A DNA stretch of 64,000 nt from Chloroflexi bacterium HGW-Chloroflexi-6. Its GTDB lineage: Bacteria; Chloroflexota; Anaerolineae; Anaerolineales; Villigracilaceae. Position numbers and translations under genes: made by a program. The stretch is taken from assembly GCA_002840685.1 (NCBI GenBank), contig PHBU01000009.1, positions 1-64,000 of the forward strand, written 5' to 3'. Within the stretch, counting starts at the first letter, position 1. The number at the start of each line of letters is the position of its first letter. Shown here piece by piece: positions 27,664-36,330 of this stretch. The notes under the pieces were generated by a model. It worked only from the letters and a program-made list of their open reading frames with translations, had not been told where the DNA came from and did no database searches.

Positions 27664-28110
27664 ATGGACCCCAACGAGCTTTTTGCGTTATTGTTTGGCG
27701 GCGGCATGATTATGACGGTGGTTATTGTTATTTTTAGCGTTTGTCTCTCGGTGCTTTGCACTGTTGTGCCGATCGGCGCGGTTATCTGGTTCCTCCTCAA
27801 GCGCAAAAAACAACGCGATGTTTTGCAACAGGCCAGCCTGGCATGGCGCAGCACGCAAGGCCGGGTCCTGAAATCGCGCGTGGAGGTTTCGGGCGGTGAA
27901 CACACCAGCGTTTCGCCCTATGTGCTCTACGAGTATGAAGTCCACGGCCAGGTCTATCAAAGTGTCCAAATTCAGGCGGGTGACCGTTTCATGCGCTCGG
28001 GCAGTTCACGCGACGCTTACGAGACTGTGGACAGATACCCTGTCGGAGCGGTTGTGACCGTTTACTTTGACCCGTCCAACCCGGCAGAGTCCGCGTTGGA
28101 ACGGGCCTGA
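27664..28110 (+). CDS. DUF3592 domain membrane protein
   Basis: 148 residues: one long N-terminal membrane span (GGGMIMTVVIVIFSVCLSVL and on) with a basic stop-transfer KRKKQR, then a soluble DUF3592-like domain. That domain shows the usual pattern: W-x-STQGRVLKSRVE, a YVLYEYEVHGQVYQS strand, then YPVGAVVTVYFDPSNPAESALE near the end. Function unknown. A GGAAAGGA precedes the ATG. It is transcribed alone and ends in a shared terminator. Confidence 0.85.
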   Translation: MDPNELFALLFGGGMIMTVVIVIFSVCLSVLCTVVPIGAVIWFLLKRKKQRDVLQQASLAWRSTQGRVLKSRVEVSGGEHTSVSPYVLYEYEVHGQVYQSVQIQAGDRFMRSGSSRDAYETVDRYPVGAVVTVYFDPSNPAESALERA

Positions 28111-28130
28111 ATCCACCTGACATTTAAACG

Positions 28131-28182
28131 AATAAAGAGCAGGGTCAACCCGCACGCAAACCGGGTGACCCTGCTCTTTATT
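28131..28182. terminator. Bidirectional terminator
   Basis: Arms AATAAAGAGCAGGGTCAACCCG and CGGGTGACCCTGCTCTTTATT pair along their whole length with one bulged base. It ends both the DUF3592 gene and the convergent four-gene operon that starts at 30619. Confidence 0.85.
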
Positions 28183-28198
28183 ATCAGGCGCTGAATAA

Positions 28199-28972
28199 CT
28201 ATATCGATCTTGTTTTTGGACTGAGCAGTAAATAATAGAGTGCCAGCCCTCCGCTAAACACCAGCACAGCTACGTAAACCGTCAGATTGAGCAGTAATTC
28301 GGGCTTTACAGTGCCAAAAAGTTGGATGAAGGGCACGATCAGCACCAGATCGTAGGCCAGGAAGCTGAGTAGTTGTCCCTTGGCGTTGTGCCAGCGTGGT
28401 TTCAGCAACCCATACAGAAAGTAAAAGGCGTCGCCCAGGAAAATGCAGCCAAAAATAACCGAAGAGTCAGGGTTCAGGGCCCAGGGAAAGACGGGTAAAC
28501 GCAAGACCAGTCCGCCGCCCGCCAGGATCAGGGATGCGGTAAAAATCCCGAAGGAAACCTGAACCAACCTGGGGGTCGGGCGCTCGTCGCTCAGCGGAAT
28601 TCTGCGTCCCCACACGAATGCGACAGCGCTGGGAATGATCGCCAGCGCGCTGACGACAGCATACGGCAAAAGTTCGGAGCGTCCATTGGCGAACAGGTAA
28701 AAGAAATAGATGCAGGACAGGGTGGCGATCACCAGCACGTTTAACGATCCGGCGGGCAGTGCGCCCCATTCGCCGGTCCAGCCGATCCAGATCATTGCAA
28801 CGCTGACCGCGGCAAAAATCGAGCCGATGAAGAGATAAGAAAGCTGCCCATCGGGCCAGGGCCAGGTCATCGTCACGGCTGGGGTTTGGAATACGAATCC
28901 CAGGCTTGCTGCCAGAACCAGTATTCCGCCTGTTACGATTGAAAAATGCACAAAATTTGAGACTTTCATCAT
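28199..28972 (-). CDS. Hypothetical membrane protein with about eight spans
   Basis: 257 residues, hydrophobic throughout, with about eight predicted spans (from FVHFSIVTGGILVLAASLGFV to AVLVFSGGLALYYLLLS) and no recognised motif. It is the last of four closely spaced minus-strand genes (30619 to 28199). It begins directly after the stop of the preceding gene, so translation is probably coupled. Function unknown. Confidence 0.8.
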   Translation of the reverse strand: MMKVSNFVHFSIVTGGILVLAASLGFVFQTPAVTMTWPWPDGQLSYLFIGSIFAAVSVAMIWIGWTGEWGALPAGSLNVLVIATLSCIYFFYLFANGRSELLPYAVVSALAIIPSAVAFVWGRRIPLSDERPTPRLVQVSFGIFTASLILAGGGLVLRLPVFPWALNPDSSVIFGCIFLGDAFYFLYGLLKPRWHNAKGQLLSFLAYDLVLIVPFIQLFGTVKPELLLNLTVYVAVLVFSGGLALYYLLLSPKTRSI

Positions 28973-29305
28973 TTACGGCTTGATGACCAGCATCAGGAAC
29001 AAGACGCTTGCGATCAGCGTGCCGACGAAGACGATCGCCGGGGCGGGGTTGTTCTGTTCTACCGACTCCTCTCGGATGGCTTCGAGCGACTTAAAGCCAA
29101 GTAAGTGCATCACGATCCAGACAAAGAGACTCGAGATGGCGGCGATGATCGGCCCCCAGAAGGCGATCATGCTCAGGATGCGCCCCAGCACTTTGACAAA
29201 TCCCTGCCACGAGGCGGGCGAGGCTGCAAATGAGACAGCTTGTCCGACGATCAGTGTCAGCAGCAGGATGATGATGAATTTATAGCGCGTGAAGAAGTTT
29301 TGCAT
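28973..29305 (-). CDS. Hypothetical small membrane protein with signal-like N-terminus
   Basis: 110 residues from the ATG at 29305, which has a GAGGAG site; the longer frame has none. Three hydrophobic segments: KFIIILLLTLIVGQAVSFA, a central IAFWGPIIAAISSLFVWIVM, and a C-terminal FVGTLIASVLFLMLVI. The first could be a cleaved signal peptide. No family is recognised. Third gene of the 30619-28199 operon. Confidence 0.8.
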   Translation of the reverse strand: MQNFFTRYKFIIILLLTLIVGQAVSFAASPASWQGFVKVLGRILSMIAFWGPIIAAISSLFVWIVMHLLGFKSLEAIREESVEQNNPAPAIVFVGTLIASVLFLMLVIKP

Positions 29306-29316
29306 GATCTCTCCTC

Positions 29317-30216
29317 TTAGAAATGGATTTCGTTTTCGTTGATCTGCCAACCGCGCCAGAGTGTATCCTGGCCGCCGCTGCCGCCGCTCTGGAAGTCATC
29401 CAGTACCAGAGCCTGGTTCTCGCTCTTGGAGTGGATGAAACGCCCGATCGCGCCTTTGCGCAGATGCAGGCCCTCGCCTTCCTCGAACTCGATCGCGAAG
29501 CGGCCAATATCCACCATCAGCCAATGCGCGCCATCATAACTGAACTGCACCCGCGCTGTCTGGTTCGACTGGGCAAACTGCTTGGCGTAGGGCATGAAAT
29601 CGCGGTTGATATCCATGTCGGTCAGGGCGCGGCGTGTTTCGAGCAGGTAGAAGCGCTCCTGCCAGTTGAGCAGATAAGCATCCGGCTCGAGCGCAAACCC
29701 GGCATAATAGTTGCCGGTCGGCGTCCACGGGATGTTTGGCCCGCGCGAAGCCTGCCACAACTCGGTGTACAGCAACCGTCCGCGCACCTGGTAGGTCTGC
29801 TCGCCTTTTTGCGGGTGGATCACACGTACGGTCTTGCCGATTTCGAGCGCGGCCAGCTTGGCCGGTTCGGGCAATTCGAGCAGAGGTTGCAGGTTTGAAC
29901 TACAGTAATTGCATTGCCTGTCGGTCGGCTTGATGCTCGCGCCGCAGGATGGGCATTTCAAATCAGCGGGGATGTTTTCGGGCATTTCTCTCTCCGGCAG
30001 GATAACCTGCGCTGTCGCCGCGCCGGACTGGGCCGGAGCCTGACTCGTGTTTTGGATGGCTTGGACTGCGCCCCGGGGGCTGCCGCTGTTTTGGTATTCG
30101 GAATAGCCGATAAAGAAGAGCATGAACGCCCCGATCAGATAGATCGGGGGCGGCAGGAAGGCCCACGCGCACAACATGATGATCAATAAAACGCCACAGA
30201 TCAGCCAGTTTTTCAT
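29317..30216 (-). CDS. Zinc-ribbon membrane protein, possibly DUF4178-related
   Basis: 299 residues. Two short membrane spans (WLICGVLLIIMLCAWAFL and IYLIGAFMLFFIGY) are followed by a zinc ribbon (C-P-S-C...C-N-Y-C near residues 90-105). A beta-rich C-terminal domain begins EIGKTVRVIHPQKGEQTYQVRGRLLY and continues with YLLNWQERFYLLETRR. The last part resembles DUF4178, a domain found with secreted acid-rich proteins, but I am unsure. The second ATG is preferred for ribosome-site spacing. It directly follows the Ser/Asp-rich protein gene. Confidence 0.75.
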   Translation of the reverse strand: MKNWLICGVLLIIMLCAWAFLPPPIYLIGAFMLFFIGYSEYQNSGSPRGAVQAIQNTSQAPAQSGAATAQVILPEREMPENIPADLKCPSCGASIKPTDRQCNYCSSNLQPLLELPEPAKLAALEIGKTVRVIHPQKGEQTYQVRGRLLYTELWQASRGPNIPWTPTGNYYAGFALEPDAYLLNWQERFYLLETRRALTDMDINRDFMPYAKQFAQSNQTARVQFSYDGAHWLMVDIGRFAIEFEEGEGLHLRKGAIGRFIHSKSENQALVLDDFQSGGSGGQDTLWRGWQINENEIHF

Positions 30217-30226
30217 CATTTCCTCA

Positions 30227-30619
30227 TCACCAACTGCCGCTATCTGAACCGCCGCCCGAGTCGCCGCCCGAATCCCAGCCGCCGCTGTCAGAGCCGCTGT
30301 CCCATGAGTCGTCGCTCCAACTGTCGTCTGAGCCGCTATCGCTGCTGTCGGAACTGCTCGAGTCGCTGTCGCTGCTCCAGTCCCACCAGCTGCTCGAGTC
30401 GCTGTCTGACGAGTTGTCTACAGCCGGGTCGCTCTCCGTTTCGCTGCTGTCGCTGACCCAGGTCGAATCGCTTGTGCTTCCCGAATCTGTATTGTCTCCC
30501 AGGTCAACCTGCGCCAAACTGCCAAATGCAAACAGGCACAGCGAAACAATACCCAAAAGAAACCAGGGGATCGCTACGGATAGTTTTTTGCCTTGTATCA
30601 TGCGTTTTTTTCCTGTCAT
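30227..30619 (-). CDS. Secreted Ser/Asp/Gly/Trp-rich low-complexity protein
   Basis: About 130 residues. A basic N-terminus and hydrophobic core (LSVAIPWFLLGIVSLCLFAFG) look like a signal peptide or anchor. Everything after is low complexity: Ser, Asp, Gly and Trp repeats such as DSSSWWDWSSDSDSSSS and SGGWDSGGDSGGGSDSGSW. The layout resembles small acidic proteins beside DUF4178 genes. An alternative start is the ATG at 30601, with AGGAAAA upstream. First gene of a four-gene operon. It may bind cations at the cell surface; that is inference. Confidence 0.75.
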   Translation of the reverse strand: MTGKKRMIQGKKLSVAIPWFLLGIVSLCLFAFGSLAQVDLGDNTDSGSTSDSTWVSDSSETESDPAVDNSSDSDSSSWWDWSSDSDSSSSDSSDSGSDDSWSDDSWDSGSDSGGWDSGGDSGGGSDSGSW

Positions 30620-30678
30620 CAATTTCCAGATGATGTTTCCCTAAACCAGTATAGCCATAATTGTGGACAAAATCAATC

Positions 30679-31707
30679 TTATTCTCTGGGCGGTTTGTTT
30701 TTCTCGTAATATCCCACTAAGAGCGCATTGGTTAGCGCATCAGCAGCATAGGTCATGAGCGACAGGTCGATTTTGGGTTGTTCTTTGCTGGGGTTGGGGA
30801 GATTCTCATCCAATTCGACTGTCGATACGATTAAGTTGTCCCCATTCAGGCTCGCGCGGCTGAGTACCCTGCCATGTTGATCGGCGATGAAGGTTTCGTC
30901 AAAATATCCGCATTCGATGTACACATCCCTGGCGTTTCGGATGTACTTCCACAGGTCGGGGCGGGCCATGAACAGGATGCCGAGCGAGAGCCCTGGGCGC
31001 GGCAGGAAGGAGCGGAATTGCCCCGCGCCGGTTGTCTGGACCAATGGCACGCCCAACCAGGCTGCTTGCTGGCGCATGTACTCGCCAAAAACATTTTCGC
31101 TGTTGCGGTAAACCAGCTTCATCAGCGGCCCCAACTCGCGAGGCAGCACTGATTTTCCATCTGGAAGGATGAAAGGGGAAATATGCCCGAGCGGCGGGCA
31201 ACTGCTGACCAGCATCAAATCCACTTTGCCGGCATAGGCCGCCCACAGCCTGGGGTGGCCCACATCCCAGCAGATCATCATCCCGATCTTGCCGAAATCG
31301 GTTTCGGCGGGGGCGATCGGGTGCCGGCGCGGGCGAAAATAAGCCCGCTCCCAGATCCAGGGGTAGCTTTTGTCGTAGCGCCAGCTTCTTCCGTCAGGCG
31401 CAACCAAAAACATCGCGTTGAAGATCTCTGACCCATCGCGCAGCAGCACGGTCCCGGCCAGGTGCAGGTTGTGCTGGCGGGCGGCTGCCTTCATCCAGCG
31501 CACGCTTGGCCCGTCGATCGGCTCTGCCAGGTCATAATTCCGGTCGTGGTATTCGTAACCGGTGTTGAAGACTTCCGGCAGCACAGCGATTTGCGCCCCC
31601 TGCGCGGCAGCCTGTGCGATCAGGCTTTCAGCCTGTTCCAACCGGGATTGGGTTGGGGCAGGCGCGGCATCCATGCGGATTGCAGCCAGGCTGATTTTTT
31701 GTCCCAT
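30679..31707 (-). CDS. Carbon-nitrogen hydrolase (nitrilase superfamily)
   Basis: 342 residues of the C-N hydrolase fold. The catalytic triad is visible: Glu in VLPEVFNTGYEY near 46, Lys in RYDKSYPW near 115, and Cys in MICWDVGHP near 150. Family members hydrolyse amides or nitriles (N-carbamoyl compounds, omega-amides). The specific substrate cannot be read here. The start is the ATG at 31707 with GGAGG upstream. Enolase lies upstream on the same strand but is cut off by a terminator, so this gene is probably transcribed separately. Confidence 0.88.
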   Translation of the reverse strand: MGQKISLAAIRMDAAPAPTQSRLEQAESLIAQAAAQGAQIAVLPEVFNTGYEYHDRNYDLAEPIDGPSVRWMKAAARQHNLHLAGTVLLRDGSEIFNAMFLVAPDGRSWRYDKSYPWIWERAYFRPRRHPIAPAETDFGKIGMMICWDVGHPRLWAAYAGKVDLMLVSSCPPLGHISPFILPDGKSVLPRELGPLMKLVYRNSENVFGEYMRQQAAWLGVPLVQTTGAGQFRSFLPRPGLSLGILFMARPDLWKYIRNARDVYIECGYFDETFIADQHGRVLSRASLNGDNLIVSTVELDENLPNPSKEQPKIDLSLMTYAADALTNALLVGYYEKNKPPRE

Positions 31708-31718
31708 CTTCTGCCTCC

Positions 31719-31761
31719 AAAGAAAAGCGGGGAATTTGGCGTTTTTTGCCAAATTCCCCGC
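31719..31761 (-). terminator. Rho-independent terminator of eno
   Basis: A perfect 14-bp stem GCGGGGAATTTGGC / GCCAAATTCCCCGC with a 7-base loop (31727-31761) is followed on the minus strand by TTTTCTTT. Confidence 0.85.
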
Positions 31762-31791
31762 CCCATCTATTCTCTACAGCCTCGGGTGTTA

Positions 31792-33126
<1,335 letters not shown>

Positions 33127-33218
33127 TTATGCTTTGCATACATCAAACGGGGGGAATTTCCCGTAAATTTGCCCGTCCAAGTATAATCCAGTTTAAGCCA
33201 ATCTGACCGGAGAATCTT

Positions 33219-33905
33219 GTGTCCCCTTTAGAAATTCCCGCAAACGACCCGCGTCCACGCTTGCATTATCCCCTTGCCGAAACCCGTTTTCACAAGATCA
33301 TGGTTGCTCTGGCGCGTTGGGTTTTCAAGCCAATCATGGTCATGGATATTCGCGGTCTCGAAAATCTGCCTGCGCATGGGGCGGCGATTGTCGCCGCCAA
33401 TCACCTGACTCACTTTGATGTTTTCCCCTTGCAGTTTGCCTTGCCTCGTCCGCTGTTCTTCATGGGCAAGGCGGAGTTGTTTCAAGTAGGTCCGCTTCAT
33501 GCGGTTTTTCGTCAGATGGGCGGATTCCCCGTTTATCGTGGCGAGGGCGACGCCTGGGCGTTGGAACATTCTGCCCGCATCCTGGCCGCCGGGCAACTGT
33601 TGGCGATGTTCCCGGAGGGGACCCGCTCGCGCGGCAAAGGGCTTTCGGTAGCCAAGACCGGGGTTGCCCGCCTGGCGATCGATACCGATTCTCCGATCGT
33701 GACCGTTTCGATCGACGGCAGTCAGCGCTTTTTCAAGCAGTTCCCGCGCCGCAACCAGGTCCGGGTGGTGATCGCCCCGCCAATTCATCCCCATAAAAAC
33801 GAATCGGCCATTTCACTGACCGAAAAGATGATGTACACAATGGCTGCCAACCTACCCGCGGAACTGCGCGGCGTCTACGCTGAAAATCCCCCATTCAACC
33901 TATAA
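33219..33905 (+). CDS. plsC: 1-acyl-sn-glycerol-3-phosphate acyltransferase
   Basis: 228 residues; makes phosphatidic acid from lysophosphatidic acid at the membrane. Acyltransferase motifs: N-H-L-T-H-F-D (HX4D) near residue 67, and FPEGTRSRG near 130, with a later PIVTVSIDGS strand. The start is a GTG with CCGGAGA upstream. No long membrane anchor is seen apart from a hydrophobic stretch near 30. It is divergent from eno. A TATAAT at 33182-33187 may be the -10 box, but no -35 is evident. Confidence 0.9.
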   Translation: MSPLEIPANDPRPRLHYPLAETRFHKIMVALARWVFKPIMVMDIRGLENLPAHGAAIVAANHLTHFDVFPLQFALPRPLFFMGKAELFQVGPLHAVFRQMGGFPVYRGEGDAWALEHSARILAAGQLLAMFPEGTRSRGKGLSVAKTGVARLAIDTDSPIVTVSIDGSQRFFKQFPRRNQVRVVIAPPIHPHKNESAISLTEKMMYTMAANLPAELRGVYAENPPFNL

Positions 33906-33930
33906 AAAAGGACGGGATGCCATCCCGTCC
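33904..33930 (-). terminator. Terminator between plsC and the aldo/keto reductase gene
   Basis: GGACGGGATG (33910-33919) and CATCCCGTCC (33921-33930) form a hairpin. On the minus strand it is followed by a run of six T, so it serves the aldo/keto reductase gene. Confidence 0.7.
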
Positions 33931-33938
33931 CACGTTGT

Positions 33939-34871
33939 TTACTTTGTAAACCCGTCGCTGGCCTTGTTAAGCGCTGCGACTTGTTCCTCGCTCAAGCGCC
34001 AACCGGCGGCCCCGGCGTTCATCTCGGCCTGACGGGTGTTCTTCGCGCCCGGAATGGGCAGCGCGCCTTTGCAGATCAGCCAGTTGAGCGAGATCTGCGC
34101 CGGACTTTTGCCGCCAAAATCCTGTCCGATCTCGGTCATCAGTTTGATCAACGGCTGCATCTCGCGCAGTTTGTTGGTGTAACGATTGCCGCGCACACCC
34201 GGAGGTGGGTTTTCGGGGGTGTATTTGCCGGTCAGCAGACCCATTGCCAGCGGGGAATAGGCGATCAGGCGGATGCCTAATTCCTGGCAACGCGCCAGCA
34301 GTCCGTTCTTTTCCACGCTGCGGTTAAGAAGGTGATATTCGACCTGGTTCGAAGCCAGCGGAATTTTGTATTTTGCCAGCACTGTTACAGCGCGCTGCAT
34401 CTGGTTCTTGTCATAATTCGAAACACCCACCGCCCGCGCCAACCCTGCCTTGTGAACTTCGGCCAGCCCTTCAGCGTAGGTTTCGATCGGGATCAGTGGG
34501 CTGGGCCAGTGAATCTGATATAGATCCACTTTCTCAAGGCCGAGCCTTTCCAGGCTGGCTTTCAAGGCCCGCACAACGCTATTTTTTGTCCACCGCCAGG
34601 GGAGCGGGAAGAATTTGGTTGCCACGATAACGGGCGTTTGGGTATTTTTTAGGAATTGACCGAGCAGCCGTTCGGAGCGGCCATTGCCATAAACCTCGGC
34701 GGTATCGACCAGTGTCACCCCATTTTCAAGCGAAACGCGGAAACCCTCTTCGATATCCGCGTCTGAATAGCCTTTGCCATAATTCCATACGATCCGGTCG
34801 CCCCAGGCCCATGCGCCCAGGCCAAGTTCTGCAGTGTGCAGGAATTGAATTGATTCAGGGATGTCAGTCAT
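33939..34871 (-). CDS. Aldo/keto reductase
   Basis: 310 residues of the NADPH-dependent AKR (beta/alpha)8 family. The catalytic tetrad is visible: Asp in VTLVDTAEVYGNG, Tyr in the same segment, Lys in VIVATKFFPLP, and His in YQIHWPSP. Cofactor-binding residues lie in GVSNYDKNQM and the late IPGAKNTRQAEMN. The start is the ATG at 34871 with GGAG upstream rather than a frame start 13 codons earlier. The physiological substrate is unknown. Confidence 0.92.
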   Translation of the reverse strand: MTDIPESIQFLHTAELGLGAWAWGDRIVWNYGKGYSDADIEEGFRVSLENGVTLVDTAEVYGNGRSERLLGQFLKNTQTPVIVATKFFPLPWRWTKNSVVRALKASLERLGLEKVDLYQIHWPSPLIPIETYAEGLAEVHKAGLARAVGVSNYDKNQMQRAVTVLAKYKIPLASNQVEYHLLNRSVEKNGLLARCQELGIRLIAYSPLAMGLLTGKYTPENPPPGVRGNRYTNKLREMQPLIKLMTEIGQDFGGKSPAQISLNWLICKGALPIPGAKNTRQAEMNAGAAGWRLSEEQVAALNKASDGFTK

Positions 34872-34923
34872 GTTTGCTCCGTGTGGGTAAACTTCTGTGC
34901 ATTCTATCACAGCCTGTGATGGA

Positions 34924-34970
34924 GTTAAAAAATCTCCCGGTTTTTGCGAAAAATTGGGAGATTTTTTAAC
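34924..34970 (-). terminator. Terminator of the four-gene ABC operon
   Basis: Perfect 15-base arms GTTAAAAAATCTCCC (34924-34938) and the complement (34956-34970) surround a 17-base loop, with T runs on both strands. It lies just after the permease stop. Confidence 0.85.
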
Positions 34971-34979
34971 TTCTTTTTG

Positions 34980-36320
34980 CTACTCGTATTTCAACGCCAG
35001 CACGGGGATCATTGTCGCGGCGCGCAGGGCCGGGTACAGCCCGGAGAGCAGCCCGATCACGGTCGAGAAAACAAGCGCGAAGATCGGCAGCCAGAGCGGG
35101 GTGTAGACAGCGATACTGGGAGGCGGACCGCCCTGTTGGGCGGTTTGCCCGGCCATGTAGACGATCGCGATCACGTTCAAACCTTGTCCGGCCAACCAGC
35201 CGATTGCCACACCGCCCAGGCCCCCGATGAAACCGATCCCGGCTGCTTCACCCAGAAAAATGCTCAATACATCGCGGTTGGTGGCGCCGACAGCTTTCAT
35301 CAAGCCGATCTCGCGGGTGCGTTCCAAAATGGCCATGGCCATGGTGTTGGCGATGCCGATCGCGGCAACCAGCAGGGCGATCGCGCCCACCCCGCCGAAG
35401 ATAACCTGCAATACCATGTAGAAATTGTTAATTCCCTGCACAAACGATTGTGGCGTGAAGGCCTGGAAACCCATCGCTACAATTTGCTCGTTCACTGAAA
35501 GAACGTTTTCGACATCATCGACTTTGACGATCACCTGAGCGTACCCGGTCTGGTTATAGTTAATGCGTTTGCCCATCGTCCATTCGTTGATGGCTTTGAC
35601 ATCATCCAGCCCCATATAGATCGACCAGTCTGACTCTCCGCGCGTTTCTTTGATCACGCCTACAACGCGGTAGGTTACTGTTTTGCGGATTTCGTTGCCG
35701 TCTTTGTCCACTTTGGTGTAAGTGAACTTTAAATTTTTGTCATAGAGATCGGGCGGGGGCGGAGGTTCCTGTCCGGGGCGCAGGCGCGGGTCGTAAAAAT
35801 TCTTCGGGACTTCCGAGCCAATAATGATGGTGCCTTTTTGCAACGTGGTGATGCCCTGGCTGGCTTCAAGGCCCAGTTCCGCCAGGTCGCTGGTTCCAAT
35901 GCCGATCATGTTGCCCCAGCTTTCAAGCCGCTCGTATTTGATGATCGCGCCAGCGTACATAAAATCGCGCGGGATGACATTCTGGACATTTGGCAGGGCC
36001 AGCAATTCTTTAATGGCGGAATTGGTGAGCTGTTTCGGCTTCGATGTGGAGTCGCCCCCGACTACCACGCCGCCTCCACCTCCTCCCCCGCCGCCTCCCA
36101 TATACATTCCCTCGTCGTAAGCCGGGTAAACCTGGATCTGGGTCAGATCGCCGATCCCGTAGAGCTGTTCGTTGGCATTGCGCTGCAGCCCGATCGCCAG
36201 CGAAACGAGAATCACGACCGCCGCCGTACCGATCACCACGCCGATGGCGGTTAACGCCACCCGCGCTTTTCGGCGGCTGAGATTTCCAAAAATAAGACGC
36301 AGCAGATCAAAGAACTTCAT
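34980..36320 (-). CDS. MacB/FtsX-type ABC transporter permease
   Basis: 446 residues. A cytoplasmic start and first span (ARVALTAIGVVIGTAAVVILVSL) come first, then a large extracytoplasmic MacB-periplasmic-core-like domain at about 45-300. Three C-terminal spans follow, with the FtsX motif AMAILERTREIGLMKAVGAT near 350. An unusual run of ten Gly at about residues 75-84 interrupts the outer domain. It is the fourth gene of an operon with Yip1, ATPase and CARDB-like genes. Such systems export lipoproteins, peptides or drugs, or act as mechanotransmitters. Confidence 0.88.
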   Translation of the reverse strand: MKFFDLLRLIFGNLSRRKARVALTAIGVVIGTAAVVILVSLAIGLQRNANEQLYGIGDLTQIQVYPAYDEGMYMGGGGGGGGGGVVVGGDSTSKPKQLTNSAIKELLALPNVQNVIPRDFMYAGAIIKYERLESWGNMIGIGTSDLAELGLEASQGITTLQKGTIIIGSEVPKNFYDPRLRPGQEPPPPPDLYDKNLKFTYTKVDKDGNEIRKTVTYRVVGVIKETRGESDWSIYMGLDDVKAINEWTMGKRINYNQTGYAQVIVKVDDVENVLSVNEQIVAMGFQAFTPQSFVQGINNFYMVLQVIFGGVGAIALLVAAIGIANTMAMAILERTREIGLMKAVGATNRDVLSIFLGEAAGIGFIGGLGGVAIGWLAGQGLNVIAIVYMAGQTAQQGGPPPSIAVYTPLWLPIFALVFSTVIGLLSGLYPALRAATMIPVLALKYE

Positions 36321-36330
36321 TCAAAACCTT

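Noticed and set aside
30227..30560. Possible CRISPR or DNA satellite in the repetitive GCTGTC-rich stretch
   Set aside because: Units are irregular, have no spacers, and are read as a Ser/Asp/Gly-rich protein after a signal peptide.
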